Translations under genes and position numbers: made by a program
NCBI GenBank assembly: GCA_017411745.1
Contig: JAFQPM010000012.1
Coordinates: 1-58,918, forward strand
DNA length: 58,918 nt
Direction: 5' to 3'
From: Clostridia bacterium
GTDB lineage: Bacteria; Bacillota; Clostridia; Oscillospirales; CAG-272
Notes under the pieces: model-generated
Told to the model about the DNA's origin: nothing
What the model saw: only the letters and a program-made list of their open reading frames with translations
Databases searched by the model: none
Shown here: positions 1-7,088 of the stretch, one piece after another
How the letters are laid out: every line of letters begins with the position of its first letter
How positions within the stretch are numbered: position 1 is the stretch's first letter

Positions 1-141
1 CTTGAGAATTCAACCAAAAATATTGCCGAGATTTCAAACGAAGTGGGCTACGAAAATGCGCTGTATTTCAGTAGATTGTTCAGAAAGTATACCGGCATGA
101 CGCCTACGGAATACAGGAAGAAAAGGGGCAAAGGTGATTGA
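1..141 (+). CDS. AraC-family transcriptional regulator, C-terminal end (partial)
   Basis: Frame 1 is open from the first base to a TGA at 139-141 and gives the last 46 residues of a protein whose start lies outside the window. The peptide has the second helix-turn-helix of AraC/XylS regulators: IAEISNEVGYENALYFSRLF followed by KYTGMTPTEYRK, which is the family signature (a hydrophobic FSRxFKKxxGxTPxxYR pattern). The DNA-binding domain sits at the C-terminus in this family; the missing N-terminal part would hold the effector-binding or membrane domain, so the inducer cannot be inferred. A stem-loop with a T-run at 304-335 probably ends its transcript. Confidence 0.85.
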   Translation, partial: LENSTKNIAEISNEVGYENALYFSRLFRKYTGMTPTEYRKKRGKGD

Positions 142-303
142 TTTGTGTTATGTAACTTTCAATTTGCTTTATGCCTTGCTTAAGTCAATGGCGTTTCCAA
201 TTATGTATTTTATCCTTTATGTGATAGATTTAATAGGTGATCTACAAGCATGGCGTTGCGCCCCGGAAGATAGCGGTCAAGCGCAAACTCCCATCATCAC
301 CAA

Positions 304-335
304 AAGGCACCCACTCGGGTGCCTTCCCTGTTTTT
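304..335 (+). terminator. Rho-independent terminator after the AraC-type gene
   Basis: AAGGCACCC (304-312) pairs with GGGTGCCTT (317-325) around a 4-nt loop, and a T5 run follows at 331-335. The T-run is displaced by five bases (CCCTG), so efficiency is uncertain. Confidence 0.7.
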
Positions 336-358
336 CCCCACTCACCCTCCAACACCTA

Positions 359-387
359 TTGACAAAATTCGAGTTTTATGTTATAAT
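359..387 (+). promoter_or_regulatory. Consensus sigma-A promoter for the cation exchanger
   Basis: TTGACA at 359-364 and TATAAT at 382-387 are separated by exactly 17 bp. Transcription should begin near 394, leaving a leader of about 98 nt before the start codon at 492. Confidence 0.9.
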
Positions 388-393
388 TTTTGG

Positions 394-472
394 TTGAGGG
401 ATCATCACGTTGATATCCCACGTGTAGTCTGTGCTTTTTGGGGAACACCAAGTATGGCTATGCTTGTTTTTT
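394..472 (+). promoter_or_regulatory. Structured 5' leader with attenuator-like terminator (riboswitch candidate)
   Basis: Right after the predicted transcription start the leader forms a tight stem: GGGAT-(C bulge)-ATCA at 398-407 pairs with TGATATCCC at 411-419. After about 30 nt that include GGGGAACACC, a second hairpin CAAGTAT (449-455) / ATGCTTG (460-466), with one G-U pair, is followed at once by T6 (467-472). That is a terminator placed 9 nt ahead of the Shine-Dalgarno site and inside the transcript of the exchanger. A terminator between a perfect promoter and its own gene implies conditional readthrough. I could not match the sequence to a riboswitch class; the B. subtilis yybP-ykoY manganese aptamer as I remember it does not fit. 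Confidence 0.55.
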
Positions 473-491
473 GTTATCTGGAGGAATAAAA

Positions 492-1505
492 ATGGAATTT
501 TTCGGATTCACTCTTTTCGGCTCGCTTACGGGCGGTGCTCTGCTGGCGGTTGCGGCAGGTATTTTCATCGTAGGACTCATTCTCACGATAAAGGGCGGCG
601 ACTGGTTCGTTGAATCGGCATCGTGGTTTGCCGAAGCGACTGGAATACCCAAATTTGTAGTCGGCGCAACGATCGTATCCTTTGCAACGACGCTCCCCGA
701 ATTGCTGGTTTCGGTAAGAGCCGCTATGAACGGCTCGGCACAGCTTGCTATCGGAAACGCGGTCGGCTCGGTCACCGCTAATACGACGCTTATTATGGGT
801 GTGTCGCTGGTAGCTATGGCGGGCGTTATCAAAAGGAAAGACTTCTCTATCAAGGGCGGGCTTTTTCTCGCCGCAGTCGTAGGACTTACCCTCCTTTCTT
901 TGAGTGGAGCACTCCCCGTCTGGTCTGCATTTATTCTTTGGACGATCTTCATCGTGTTTATGGTAAGTAATGTCATCGAAGGCAAAAAGGGTGCAGAATC
1001 AGACTATATCGACGCACACGAGAAAAAAGAAATCCCTTCAAAGATCCTCTTTTTCGTTCTCGGCACCGCATTTATTATTTTCGGTGCGGAATTTCTTGTC
1101 TCCTCGGGCAAAACGATTGCTACGGAGATCGGTATCAGCGAGACCATCATCGGATTTACCGTAATGGCCCTCGGAACGTCGCTTCCCGAGCTTGTCACCA
1201 CTCTTACCGCCATTCGCAAGAAGGAAAATTCCCTCTCGGTCGGTAACATCATCGGTGCAAACATTATCGACACGACTCTCATTCTTCCCTTGTGCTCGGT
1301 AATAAACGGACAAGCACTCCCCGTTGAAAAGATCAACCTTGTCTTCGACTTCCCCGTTTGTATCGCCGCGTGTGCGGTCGCAGTCGTACCCACCATCATT
1401 CAAGGCAGATTCAAAAAATGGCAAGGATTTGTACTTCTTGCAATATATGCCTTATATATGCTCCTCCTCGTGCTCAACGAGGTCGGTGTGCTCGCTTTGG
1501 CATAA
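492..1505 (+). CDS. Calcium/sodium antiporter, CaCA family (YrbG-like)
   Basis: A 337-residue, strongly hydrophobic polytopic membrane protein with the two inverted alpha repeats of the Ca2+/cation antiporter superfamily: GATIVSFATTLPE near residues 58-70 and GFTVMALGTSLPELVTT about 160 residues later, then SVGNIIGANI. The acidic residue of each xTxLPE motif and the following small and polar residues form the ion sites in structurally known NCX proteins. It probably exchanges Ca2+ (or a related divalent cation) for Na+ across the cytoplasmic membrane. The ATG at 492 is chosen over an in-frame ATG at 438 because GGAGG lies at 481-485 and the region before 492 is leader RNA. It is monocistronic, with its own promoter, attenuator and downstream terminator. 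Confidence 0.92.
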   Translation: MEFFGFTLFGSLTGGALLAVAAGIFIVGLILTIKGGDWFVESASWFAEATGIPKFVVGATIVSFATTLPELLVSVRAAMNGSAQLAIGNAVGSVTANTTLIMGVSLVAMAGVIKRKDFSIKGGLFLAAVVGLTLLSLSGALPVWSAFILWTIFIVFMVSNVIEGKKGAESDYIDAHEKKEIPSKILFFVLGTAFIIFGAEFLVSSGKTIATEIGISETIIGFTVMALGTSLPELVTTLTAIRKKENSLSVGNIIGANIIDTTLILPLCSVINGQALPVEKINLVFDFPVCIAACAVAVVPTIIQGRFKKWQGFVLLAIYALYMLLLVLNEVGVLALA

Positions 1506-1522
1506 ATAAATATCTTTATAGA

Positions 1523-1552
1523 AGTCCCGAGCAGGTCGCTCGGGACTTTTTT
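1523..1552 (+). terminator. Rho-independent terminator of the antiporter gene
   Basis: AGTCCCGAGC (1523-1532) pairs perfectly with GCTCGGGACT (1538-1547) around a 5-nt loop and runs into a T6 tract. Confidence 0.95.
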
Positions 1553-1616
1553 ATGCCCACAGCCTATTGAATTTTTTATAGGATCTCCGTCCATAATAAA
1601 TAAAAAAGGAGTTTTT

Positions 1617-2501
1617 ATGTGTACGGCAATAAACGATAACAAACTTTTCGGCAGGACCTTGGACGTCGAGCGATCCCTCGGTGAGCAGGTAGTGATCGCT
1701 CCGCGCCGCTTTGCCTTTAATTTCTTGTATCAAGGAAGCGTAAGCAAGCATTACGCAATCATCGGCGCGGCGCACGTAGTCGACAACACGCCACTCTACT
1801 ATGACGCGATGAACGAAAAGGGTCTGTGCGCCGCAGCCCTCCGTCTCCCCGAGCTCACCACCTATCACGAAGCAAGATCGGACAAGGATAACCTCGCATC
1901 CTTTGAGTTGATCCCTTGGCTGCTCTGCAATTATGAGACCGCAGAAGACGCAAGAAAAGCCATGGAAAACGTCAATATAACCCCCGAAAGCTTCTCCAAA
2001 GGCCTTCCGTCAACCCCTCTCCATTGGCTCGTGGGCGACAGAAAGACCTCATTTGTAATAGAGTCAGTCGAAAATGGCTTAAAGATATACGACAACCTCT
2101 ACGGCGTGCTGACCAACGCTCCCGAATTCCCCACTCAATGCTATATTTTCGAGGAGCGCGGAAGACCAATGCTCGGCGATCTTTCCTCAAGCTCGCGCTT
2201 CGTCAGAGCAATAAATGCCAAAGATCACACCGACACGTGCGACGGAGAGACCAAAACGATCTCGCGGTTCTTCCACATTATGAGTACCGTCAATCAGCCT
2301 GCGGGACTGTTCCAAGCCGACGAAAGAAATCTGAGGACCGAATATACCGCCTGCATGGACACCGAGACCCTGACCTATTATTTCACCACCTACGACTGCC
2401 GAAATATCCGCGGCTTAAAAATGAGATCCGCCGACCTCGACGGCACGAGCCTCACCGCTTTCCCAATGAACCAAGCGGAACGTATAGATTTTCTGAATTA
2501 A
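1617..2501 (+). CDS. Choloylglycine hydrolase / penicillin V acylase family protein (Ntn hydrolase)
   Basis: A 294-residue member of the linear amide C-N hydrolase family. After Met removal, Cys2 would be the N-terminal nucleophile. The other active-site positions are in place: Arg13 and Asp16 (GRTLD), Asn66 (MNEKGL), Asn167 (LTNAPEF) and Arg194 (SSRFVRA), matching the Cys/Arg/Asp/Asn/Asn/Arg set of bile salt hydrolases. Family members cleave glycine- or taurine-conjugated bile acids, penicillin V or N-acyl homoserine lactones; the sequence alone does not tell which. It is somewhat shorter than typical bile salt hydrolases (about 315-340). No signal peptide is present, so it acts in the cytoplasm. 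The start has AAGGAG at 1606-1611. Confidence 0.9.
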   Translation: MCTAINDNKLFGRTLDVERSLGEQVVIAPRRFAFNFLYQGSVSKHYAIIGAAHVVDNTPLYYDAMNEKGLCAAALRLPELTTYHEARSDKDNLASFELIPWLLCNYETAEDARKAMENVNITPESFSKGLPSTPLHWLVGDRKTSFVIESVENGLKIYDNLYGVLTNAPEFPTQCYIFEERGRPMLGDLSSSSRFVRAINAKDHTDTCDGETKTISRFFHIMSTVNQPAGLFQADERNLRTEYTACMDTETLTYYFTTYDCRNIRGLKMRSADLDGTSLTAFPMNQAERIDFLN

Positions 2502-2519
2502 ATCCGCAAACGAAAAAAC

Positions 2520-2568
2520 GGCACTTGTTCTCACCGCAACTATAGCAGGCGAGACAAGTGCCCTTTTT
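2520..2568. terminator. Terminator between convergent genes
   Basis: GGCACTTGT (from 2520) pairs with ACAAGTGCC (2554-2562), extended inward by CTC/GAG and CC/GG pairs, and is followed by T5 at 2564-2568. It lies between the plus-strand hydrolase and a minus-strand dehydrogenase. Confidence 0.8.
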
Positions 2569-2609
2569 GTCGATATATTCAAAAATCAGCTTTGTAAGCA
2601 AAAGAAATA

Positions 2610-3371
2610 TCAGAACGAGATCCAACCGCCGTCAACGGGAAGAACAACGCCACTGATATAAGCAGACTCATCACTAGCAAGGAAAAGTGCTGCATTAGCA
2701 ATATCAGAAGCTTCTCCACTTTCGGGGGCGATGCCGAGAATACCCGCCTTAAGTCTACCGTAGCCCTCAAGATTAGGCATACCCATAGCCGCACCTATCT
2801 CGGTCTTGATGCCACCGGGAGCGATGACGTTGCAACGAATCTTCTCCTTCATATACATATGTGCGGTATTCTTACTCATAGCGTTAAGCGCCGCCTTTGA
2901 CGCACAGTAGATAGGTCCTGCGGCCTGGTGCATCGATCCTACGGAAGAAACGTTGATAATATTACCTCCACTTCCCTGAGCCAAGAAGACCTGGCACGCC
3001 TTTCTCATAGCACACATAGGACCGTAAACGTTGATAGTCATAACCGACTCGTACTTATCGTCAGATGCCTGAGCCATAGGAGCCATATCGTCCATAACGC
3101 CCGCGTTGTTTACGAGAATATCGAGCTTTCCAAACTCCTTGACCGCGAGATCGATCATCGCCTCGTTATCCTCTCGGTTACTGACATCGCCCGCAAATGC
3201 GATAACCCTGCCGGGAGCATCCTTAAGGCTTTCAACGAGCGCATCAAGTCTCTCTTTTCTTCTTGCAACAGCAACCACACTTGCTCCTTCTTTAACGAAA
3301 AGCTCAACGATCTGCTTTCCCATACCGGACGAAGCGCCTGTAACCACTACGGATTTGTTTGTAAGTTTCAT
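2610..3371 (-). CDS. SDR-family NAD(P)-dependent oxidoreductase
   Basis: A 253-residue classical short-chain dehydrogenase/reductase. The nucleotide-binding TGASSGMG motif is at residues 11-18, the structural NNAG follows in LVNNAGVMD, and the catalytic Ser and Tyr-x3-Lys are in NVSSVGS and YCASK (near residue 155). The C-terminal part ends in VVLPVDGGW, the typical last strand. Arg after strand 2 (VARRKERL) suggests NADP(H) rather than NAD(H), but the substrate cannot be read. The ATG at 3371 has GAGGT 7 nt upstream; an upstream in-frame codon would overlap the promoter transcript start. A perfect sigma-A promoter lies just ahead at 3416-3444. Confidence 0.88.
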   Translation of the reverse strand: MKLTNKSVVVTGASSGMGKQIVELFVKEGASVVAVARRKERLDALVESLKDAPGRVIAFAGDVSNREDNEAMIDLAVKEFGKLDILVNNAGVMDDMAPMAQASDDKYESVMTINVYGPMCAMRKACQVFLAQGSGGNIINVSSVGSMHQAAGPIYCASKAALNAMSKNTAHMYMKEKIRCNVIAPGGIKTEIGAAMGMPNLEGYGRLKAGILGIAPESGEASDIANAALFLASDESAYISGVVLPVDGGWISF

Positions 3372-3415
3372 TGTTTTACCTCGCTTTATTAAGAAATCGC
3401 ATCTCTGCACCTTTG

Positions 3416-3444
3416 ATTATATCACAAAATTCTACGATTGTCAA
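3416..3444 (-). promoter_or_regulatory. Consensus sigma-A promoter for the SDR gene
   Basis: On the minus strand TTGACA (3444-3439) and TATAAT (3421-3416) are separated by 17 bp, 45 bp ahead of the start codon at 3371. It gives this gene its own promoter although another minus-strand gene lies just upstream. Confidence 0.9.
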
Positions 3445-3477
3445 GTTTGAAGTTGATATTGCCAATGATTTATCAGA

Positions 3478-4278
3478 TCAAGGTCTGAGTCCCATTCCGC
3501 CCTCAAGCGTGAGCGTTTCTCCGTTAAGATACTTAAAATCGGGAGAAGCGAGCTGAACGCAGACGCGGCCGATCTCGGTCTCGGGATCTCCGAAATGCCC
3601 TGCGGGAGGCATCTTCACGTTAGCCTTGAACGCCTCGGGATAAGCCTTCTCAAAATTTTCAAGCTGAGCGGTCCAGGCAAGAGGACAAACCACGTTGGTG
3701 TTGATGCCGTCCCGTGCCCATTCAGTGGCCGCAACACGTGAAAGACCGCGAATTCCCTCCTTCGCCGCGGCATAAGAGCACTGACCGTAGTTTCCAAACA
3801 AGCCCGCGCCCGAAGCAAAGTTAACTATGCTTCCCTTGGTCTCCTTAAGATAGGGATAGCAAGCCTTCATATAGTAAAACGTCGCGTAAAGACCCGAATA
3901 CATCGCAAGATCAAACTGCTCGGTTGTGTGATCCTGAATAGTAACGCCCGACGCCGAGGCCTGCGCGTTATTTATCAGTACGTCAATTCTGCCGAACTCG
4001 CGAATTGCCGCTTCGGCAACGCCCTTAGCAACAGCCTCGTTGTCCTTTCCGGCAGAAATGTCTGCGGCGATAGCAAGAACGCGAACGCCGTAATTTTTCT
4101 CAAGCTCCTCCTTCGCTTTTTCAAGCTTTGCAAGGTTTCTTCCTGTGATGACCAGATTTGCACCCTCCTTGGCGTAAGCGGTCGCAATACCGTAACCGAT
4201 AGAGCCGCATCTGCCGTCAGAAAGCGTCGCGAATCCCGCGCCCGTAATAATTGCTGTTTTGTTTTTCAGAAAACTCAT
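3478..4278 (-). CDS. SDR-family oxidoreductase with extended glycine motif
   Basis: A 266-residue short-chain dehydrogenase. The N-terminus reads ITGAGFATLSDGRCGSIGYG: instead of the compact TGxxxGxG it has an extended loop ending in SIGYGIA, which resembles the TGxxxxxSIAxGIA pattern of FabI-type enoyl-ACP reductases and other divergent SDRs. A Tyr-x3-Lys pair of the classical type is present (SYAAAKEG, near residue 168), plus INNAQAS in place of NNAG. It ends in LEGGMGLRP. Start ATG has GGAGG 7 nt upstream. It lies 80 bp downstream of pyrB on the same strand with no clear terminator between, so readthrough is possible. Substrate unknown. Confidence 0.85.
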   Translation of the reverse strand: MSFLKNKTAIITGAGFATLSDGRCGSIGYGIATAYAKEGANLVITGRNLAKLEKAKEELEKNYGVRVLAIAADISAGKDNEAVAKGVAEAAIREFGRIDVLINNAQASASGVTIQDHTTEQFDLAMYSGLYATFYYMKACYPYLKETKGSIVNFASGAGLFGNYGQCSYAAAKEGIRGLSRVAATEWARDGINTNVVCPLAWTAQLENFEKAYPEAFKANVKMPPAGHFGDPETEIGRVCVQLASPDFKYLNGETLTLEGGMGLRP

Positions 4279-4357
4279 ATCAAAACCTCCGTAAATTTAT
4301 TTTTGGTTGTCTTATGGAAAACTAACATAATAAAAGTATTTACCTAAAATAATTGCT

Positions 4358-5440
4358 TTATTTAGCCTTGCTCTCGCAGTAAATGCAGCGGTAAACGCCC
4401 TGCTCCTTATCGGTCAGTTTGAAAACGTGAGGCAGCTCCTGCTCAACCGACGTGATGCAGCGAGGATTTTGACACCTAATAGAATCAATAACGCACTCAC
4501 CCTTGTCACAACCACTGCTCTCACTGTCCTTCTCCGCCAAAAGCTTCAAGATCAGAGCCATTCTCATATATTTTCCGTTCAAGACCTGCTTGAAATAGCA
4601 GGCTCTGGGATCATTGTCAACAGCGACCGAGATCTCGTTAACTCTGGGCAGCGGATGAAGAATCGAGAGATCCGATTTCGCCGTCTCAAGCTTGTCGGGG
4701 GTCAGAATATAACTGTCCTTGAGCCTCTGGTACTCGTCCTCACTCGAAAAACGCTCTCTCTGAACTCTCGTCATATAAAGAATGTCAAGCTCGGGCATGA
4801 CCTCGATAAGATCGGTCGTCTGCTTGTATTCGATACCCTTCGACTCAATGAATTCCTCTCTGACGTAGCTCGGAAGCTTTAATTCCTCGGGAGAGATCAG
4901 CACGAATTTAATGCCCGAATATCTCGACATCGCGCTGATTAGCGAATGTACGGTGCGTCCGAATTTAAGATCACCGCAAAGACCGATCGTCAGGTTGTCA
5001 AATCTTTTCTTCTCTCTCCAGATAGTCAAAAGATCGGCAAGCGTCTGCGTAGGATGATTGTGACCGCCGTCGCCCGCGTTTATAACGGGAATGGAGGCAT
5101 TCATCGAAGCCACAAGCGGCGCACCCTCCTTGGGATGACGCATAGCTATAATATCTGCGTAGCAGGATACCGTCTTTGCCGTGTCGGCAATGCTCTCTCC
5201 CTTTGCCGCAGACGACGAATTCGCACTCGATACCGAAAGCACGTTTCCACCAAGCTCGTACATTGCCGCCTCAAAAGAAAGACGGGTTCTAGTCGACGGC
5301 TCGAAAAAGAGCGTCGCAAGCTTTTTGCCTCTGCACGCATCGGCATATTTTTGCGGATTAGCTATAATATCCTCGGCAGTCGCTATCATCTCTGCAAGCT
5401 CAACCGTGGACAATTCCTGAATATCAATAAGATGCTTCAT
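4358..5440 (-). CDS. pyrB: Aspartate carbamoyltransferase with fused PyrI-type zinc domain
   Basis: Catalyses carbamoyl phosphate + aspartate to carbamoyl aspartate, the committed step of UMP synthesis. Residues 1-303 are a complete catalytic chain: carbamoyl-phosphate loop STRTR (49-53), aspartate-side SSAAKGES (76-83), HPTQ (129-132), and HPLPR (262-266). A C-terminal tail of about 50 residues follows with Cys323, Cys328, Cys352 and Cys355. The spacing 5-24-3 is exactly that of the zinc ligands Cys109, 114, 138 and 141 in E. coli PyrI, and the context (CxNPxC, CIYCE) matches too. The nucleotide-binding N-terminal domain of PyrI is absent. Last gene of the pyr operon; AAAGGTG precedes the ATG. 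Confidence 0.95.
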   Translation of the reverse strand: MKHLIDIQELSTVELAEMIATAEDIIANPQKYADACRGKKLATLFFEPSTRTRLSFEAAMYELGGNVLSVSSANSSSAAKGESIADTAKTVSCYADIIAMRHPKEGAPLVASMNASIPVINAGDGGHNHPTQTLADLLTIWREKKRFDNLTIGLCGDLKFGRTVHSLISAMSRYSGIKFVLISPEELKLPSYVREEFIESKGIEYKQTTDLIEVMPELDILYMTRVQRERFSSEDEYQRLKDSYILTPDKLETAKSDLSILHPLPRVNEISVAVDNDPRACYFKQVLNGKYMRMALILKLLAEKDSESSGCDKGECVIDSIRCQNPRCITSVEQELPHVFKLTDKEQGVYRCIYCESKAK

Positions 5441-5462
5441 ACTTCACCTTTCTCGGCACAAA

Positions 5463-6119
5463 TTATGCCTTTGCACCGTTGACGGCAAGATAGTTCTTTA
5501 TTCTCTGCACGTTCTCCGCGTTCTTCTCGTCCTCTTCAAGATATTCGATAATATCGTAAACGTCAACTACGGAATATACGGGGAATCCGAACTGCTCCTC
5601 GATCTCCTGCATAGCGCCCTTTTCGCCCTGACCCTTTTCCTTGCGGTCGACCATAATAAAGGTAGCCGCAACCTTAACGCCTTCAAGGTGAGAAAGTATC
5701 TCCATGCTCTCGCGGATAGCAGTACCTGCCGTGATAACGTCCTCGATTATAACGATTTCCTCGTTCGCCTGGGGCACGTAGCCTACGAAAACGCCGCCCT
5801 CGCCGTGATCCTTAACTTCCTTACGGTTAAAGAAGAAGGGTACGTTGAGTCCGTTCTTCGAAAGTGCGACCGCCGCGGAGACCGCCAGCGAAATTCCCTT
5901 ATACGCAGGGCCGTAAAGCACGGCATTCTTCTTGCCAAGCTTTTCAAAATAAGCTCTCGCGTAGAACTCACCGAGAGTCGCGATGTCGCTACCGGTCTTT
6001 ATCATTCCCGCGTTGATGAAATAAGGGATCTTTCTTCCACTCTTGGCGGTAAAGTCGCCAAACTTAAGAACGCCTGCATTCTCCAAAAACTGTATAAATT
6101 CTCTCTTATATGCTTCCAT
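5463..6119 (-). CDS. pyrE: Orotate phosphoribosyltransferase
   Basis: A 218-residue PRTase converting orotate and PRPP to OMP. The PRPP-binding signature is VIIEDVITAGTAIRES, and the N-terminal part carries the orotate-site FGDFTAKSGRKIPYF. The length fits PyrE. The ATG at 6119 (MEAYKREF) is preferred to an ORF extension because AAGGAG lies 9 nt upstream and the extension runs into a hairpin repeat. It is 22 bp upstream of pyrB and 246 bp downstream of pyrF within the pyr operon. Confidence 0.95.
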   Translation of the reverse strand: MEAYKREFIQFLENAGVLKFGDFTAKSGRKIPYFINAGMIKTGSDIATLGEFYARAYFEKLGKKNAVLYGPAYKGISLAVSAAVALSKNGLNVPFFFNRKEVKDHGEGGVFVGYVPQANEEIVIIEDVITAGTAIRESMEILSHLEGVKVAATFIMVDRKEKGQGEKGAMQEIEEQFGFPVYSVVDVYDIIEYLEEDEKNAENVQRIKNYLAVNGAKA

Positions 6120-6140
6120 TGTTATTTGTTCTCCTTTTTG

Positions 6141-6198
6141 CCTTCGGCGACCAACCCTTTTCGAGAAAAGGGTTGGATCCCAAAAGCTTTCCAAAATT
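6141..6198 (-). repeat. Intergenic hairpin repeat, copy A (pyrF-pyrE gap)
   Basis: CCAACCCTTTTC (6151-6162) and GAAAAGGGTTGG (6165-6176) form a perfect 12-bp stem. On the minus strand it is preceded by GGAAAGCTTTTGGGAT and followed by GTCGCCGAAGGC. The same arrangement of flanks with different stem sequences recurs in this window at 14975-15020, 24482-24528, 29535-29572 and 29841-29892. Confidence 0.75.
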
Positions 6199-6365
6199 AT
6201 TCGATTTTTGTTTCTTGGCACTCGCTAACTTTCAAAGCAAACGAATGCCGATTCATTTTTTCTATAGGCAAGGCGCACCGGAGAAAGCAAAGCGCAGGCA
6301 TAGTTACCTATGTAAATCTGCTTTCGAGGAGCAACGAAGCATATAGGAAAAAGGGATTGGCAGAA

Positions 6366-7064
6366 TTACTCACAGAACTCTGCTACGCAACGCTCGTAAG
6401 CTGCAACGGGGTCCGCGGCAGCGGTAATAGGTCTGCCTACTACGATGTAATCCGAGCCGATCTTCTTCGCCTCGGCGGGAGTCATAACTCGCTTCTGATC
6501 GCCAATGTCGCCGTCGGCAAAACGCACGCCGGGGGTAACGGTAACGAAGCTCTTACCGCAGGTGTCGTGAACCTTACCTGCCTCAAGAGGCGAGCAAACA
6601 ACGCCGTCAAGGCCTGATTCCATCGCGTTGTGAGCGTAATGCATAACGACCTTGTCAATAGGCTCGTGAATGAGCAGATCGTTCTCCATACTCTCCTGAT
6701 CGGTGCTGGTAAGCTGCGTGACCGCAATAAGCATAGGACGAGTGCCGTCGGGACGGGTCAAGCCCTCGATAGCCGCCTCCATCATTCTCTTTGTTCCTGC
6801 GGCATGAAGGTTGGTCATATCAACGTCCAATCGCGACAAAACCGCCATAGACTTCTTGACCGTATTGGGAATATCGTGAAGCTTGAGATCGAGGAATATT
6901 TTGTGTCCTCTCTTTTTGATCTCCTTAACTATCGAAGGACCCTCCGCATAGTAAAGCTCCATACCTATCTTGACAAAGGGCTTTTTGCCGGTAAACTTGT
7001 CAAGGAATGCAAATGTTTTCTCTGCGCTGTCAAAATCGCAGGCAATAATTACGTCCTTTCCCAT
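6366..7064 (-). CDS. pyrF: Orotidine-5'-phosphate decarboxylase
   Basis: A 232-residue TIM-barrel enzyme that decarboxylates OMP to UMP in the cytoplasm. The catalytic Lys-Asp-x-Lys-x-x-Asp array is visible as LDLKLHDIPNTV near residues 57-68, and the phosphate-binding end of the barrel as GSDYIVVGRPI. The ATG has GAGGAG upstream. It is 24 bp downstream of the GH2 gene and followed by a 246-bp gap with hairpin repeat copy A before pyrE. Confidence 0.95.
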   Translation of the reverse strand: MGKDVIIACDFDSAEKTFAFLDKFTGKKPFVKIGMELYYAEGPSIVKEIKKRGHKIFLDLKLHDIPNTVKKSMAVLSRLDVDMTNLHAAGTKRMMEAAIEGLTRPDGTRPMLIAVTQLTSTDQESMENDLLIHEPIDKVVMHYAHNAMESGLDGVVCSPLEAGKVHDTCGKSFVTVTPGVRFADGDIGDQKRVMTPAEAKKIGSDYIVVGRPITAAADPVAAYERCVAEFCE

Positions 7065-7088
7065 TTTTCTCTCCTCATATATAAATTA

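Noticed and set aside
394..472. yybP-ykoY manganese riboswitch
   Set aside because: The known cores (GGGGAGUAGC with the later GACAUACG-type loop) are not found; only GGGGA is shared.
3478..4278. FabI-type enoyl-ACP reductase
   Set aside because: The SIGYGIA pattern resembles FabI, but the catalytic pair is the classical Tyr-x3-Lys and the C-terminal part is that of ordinary SDR enzymes; left as SDR of unknown substrate.
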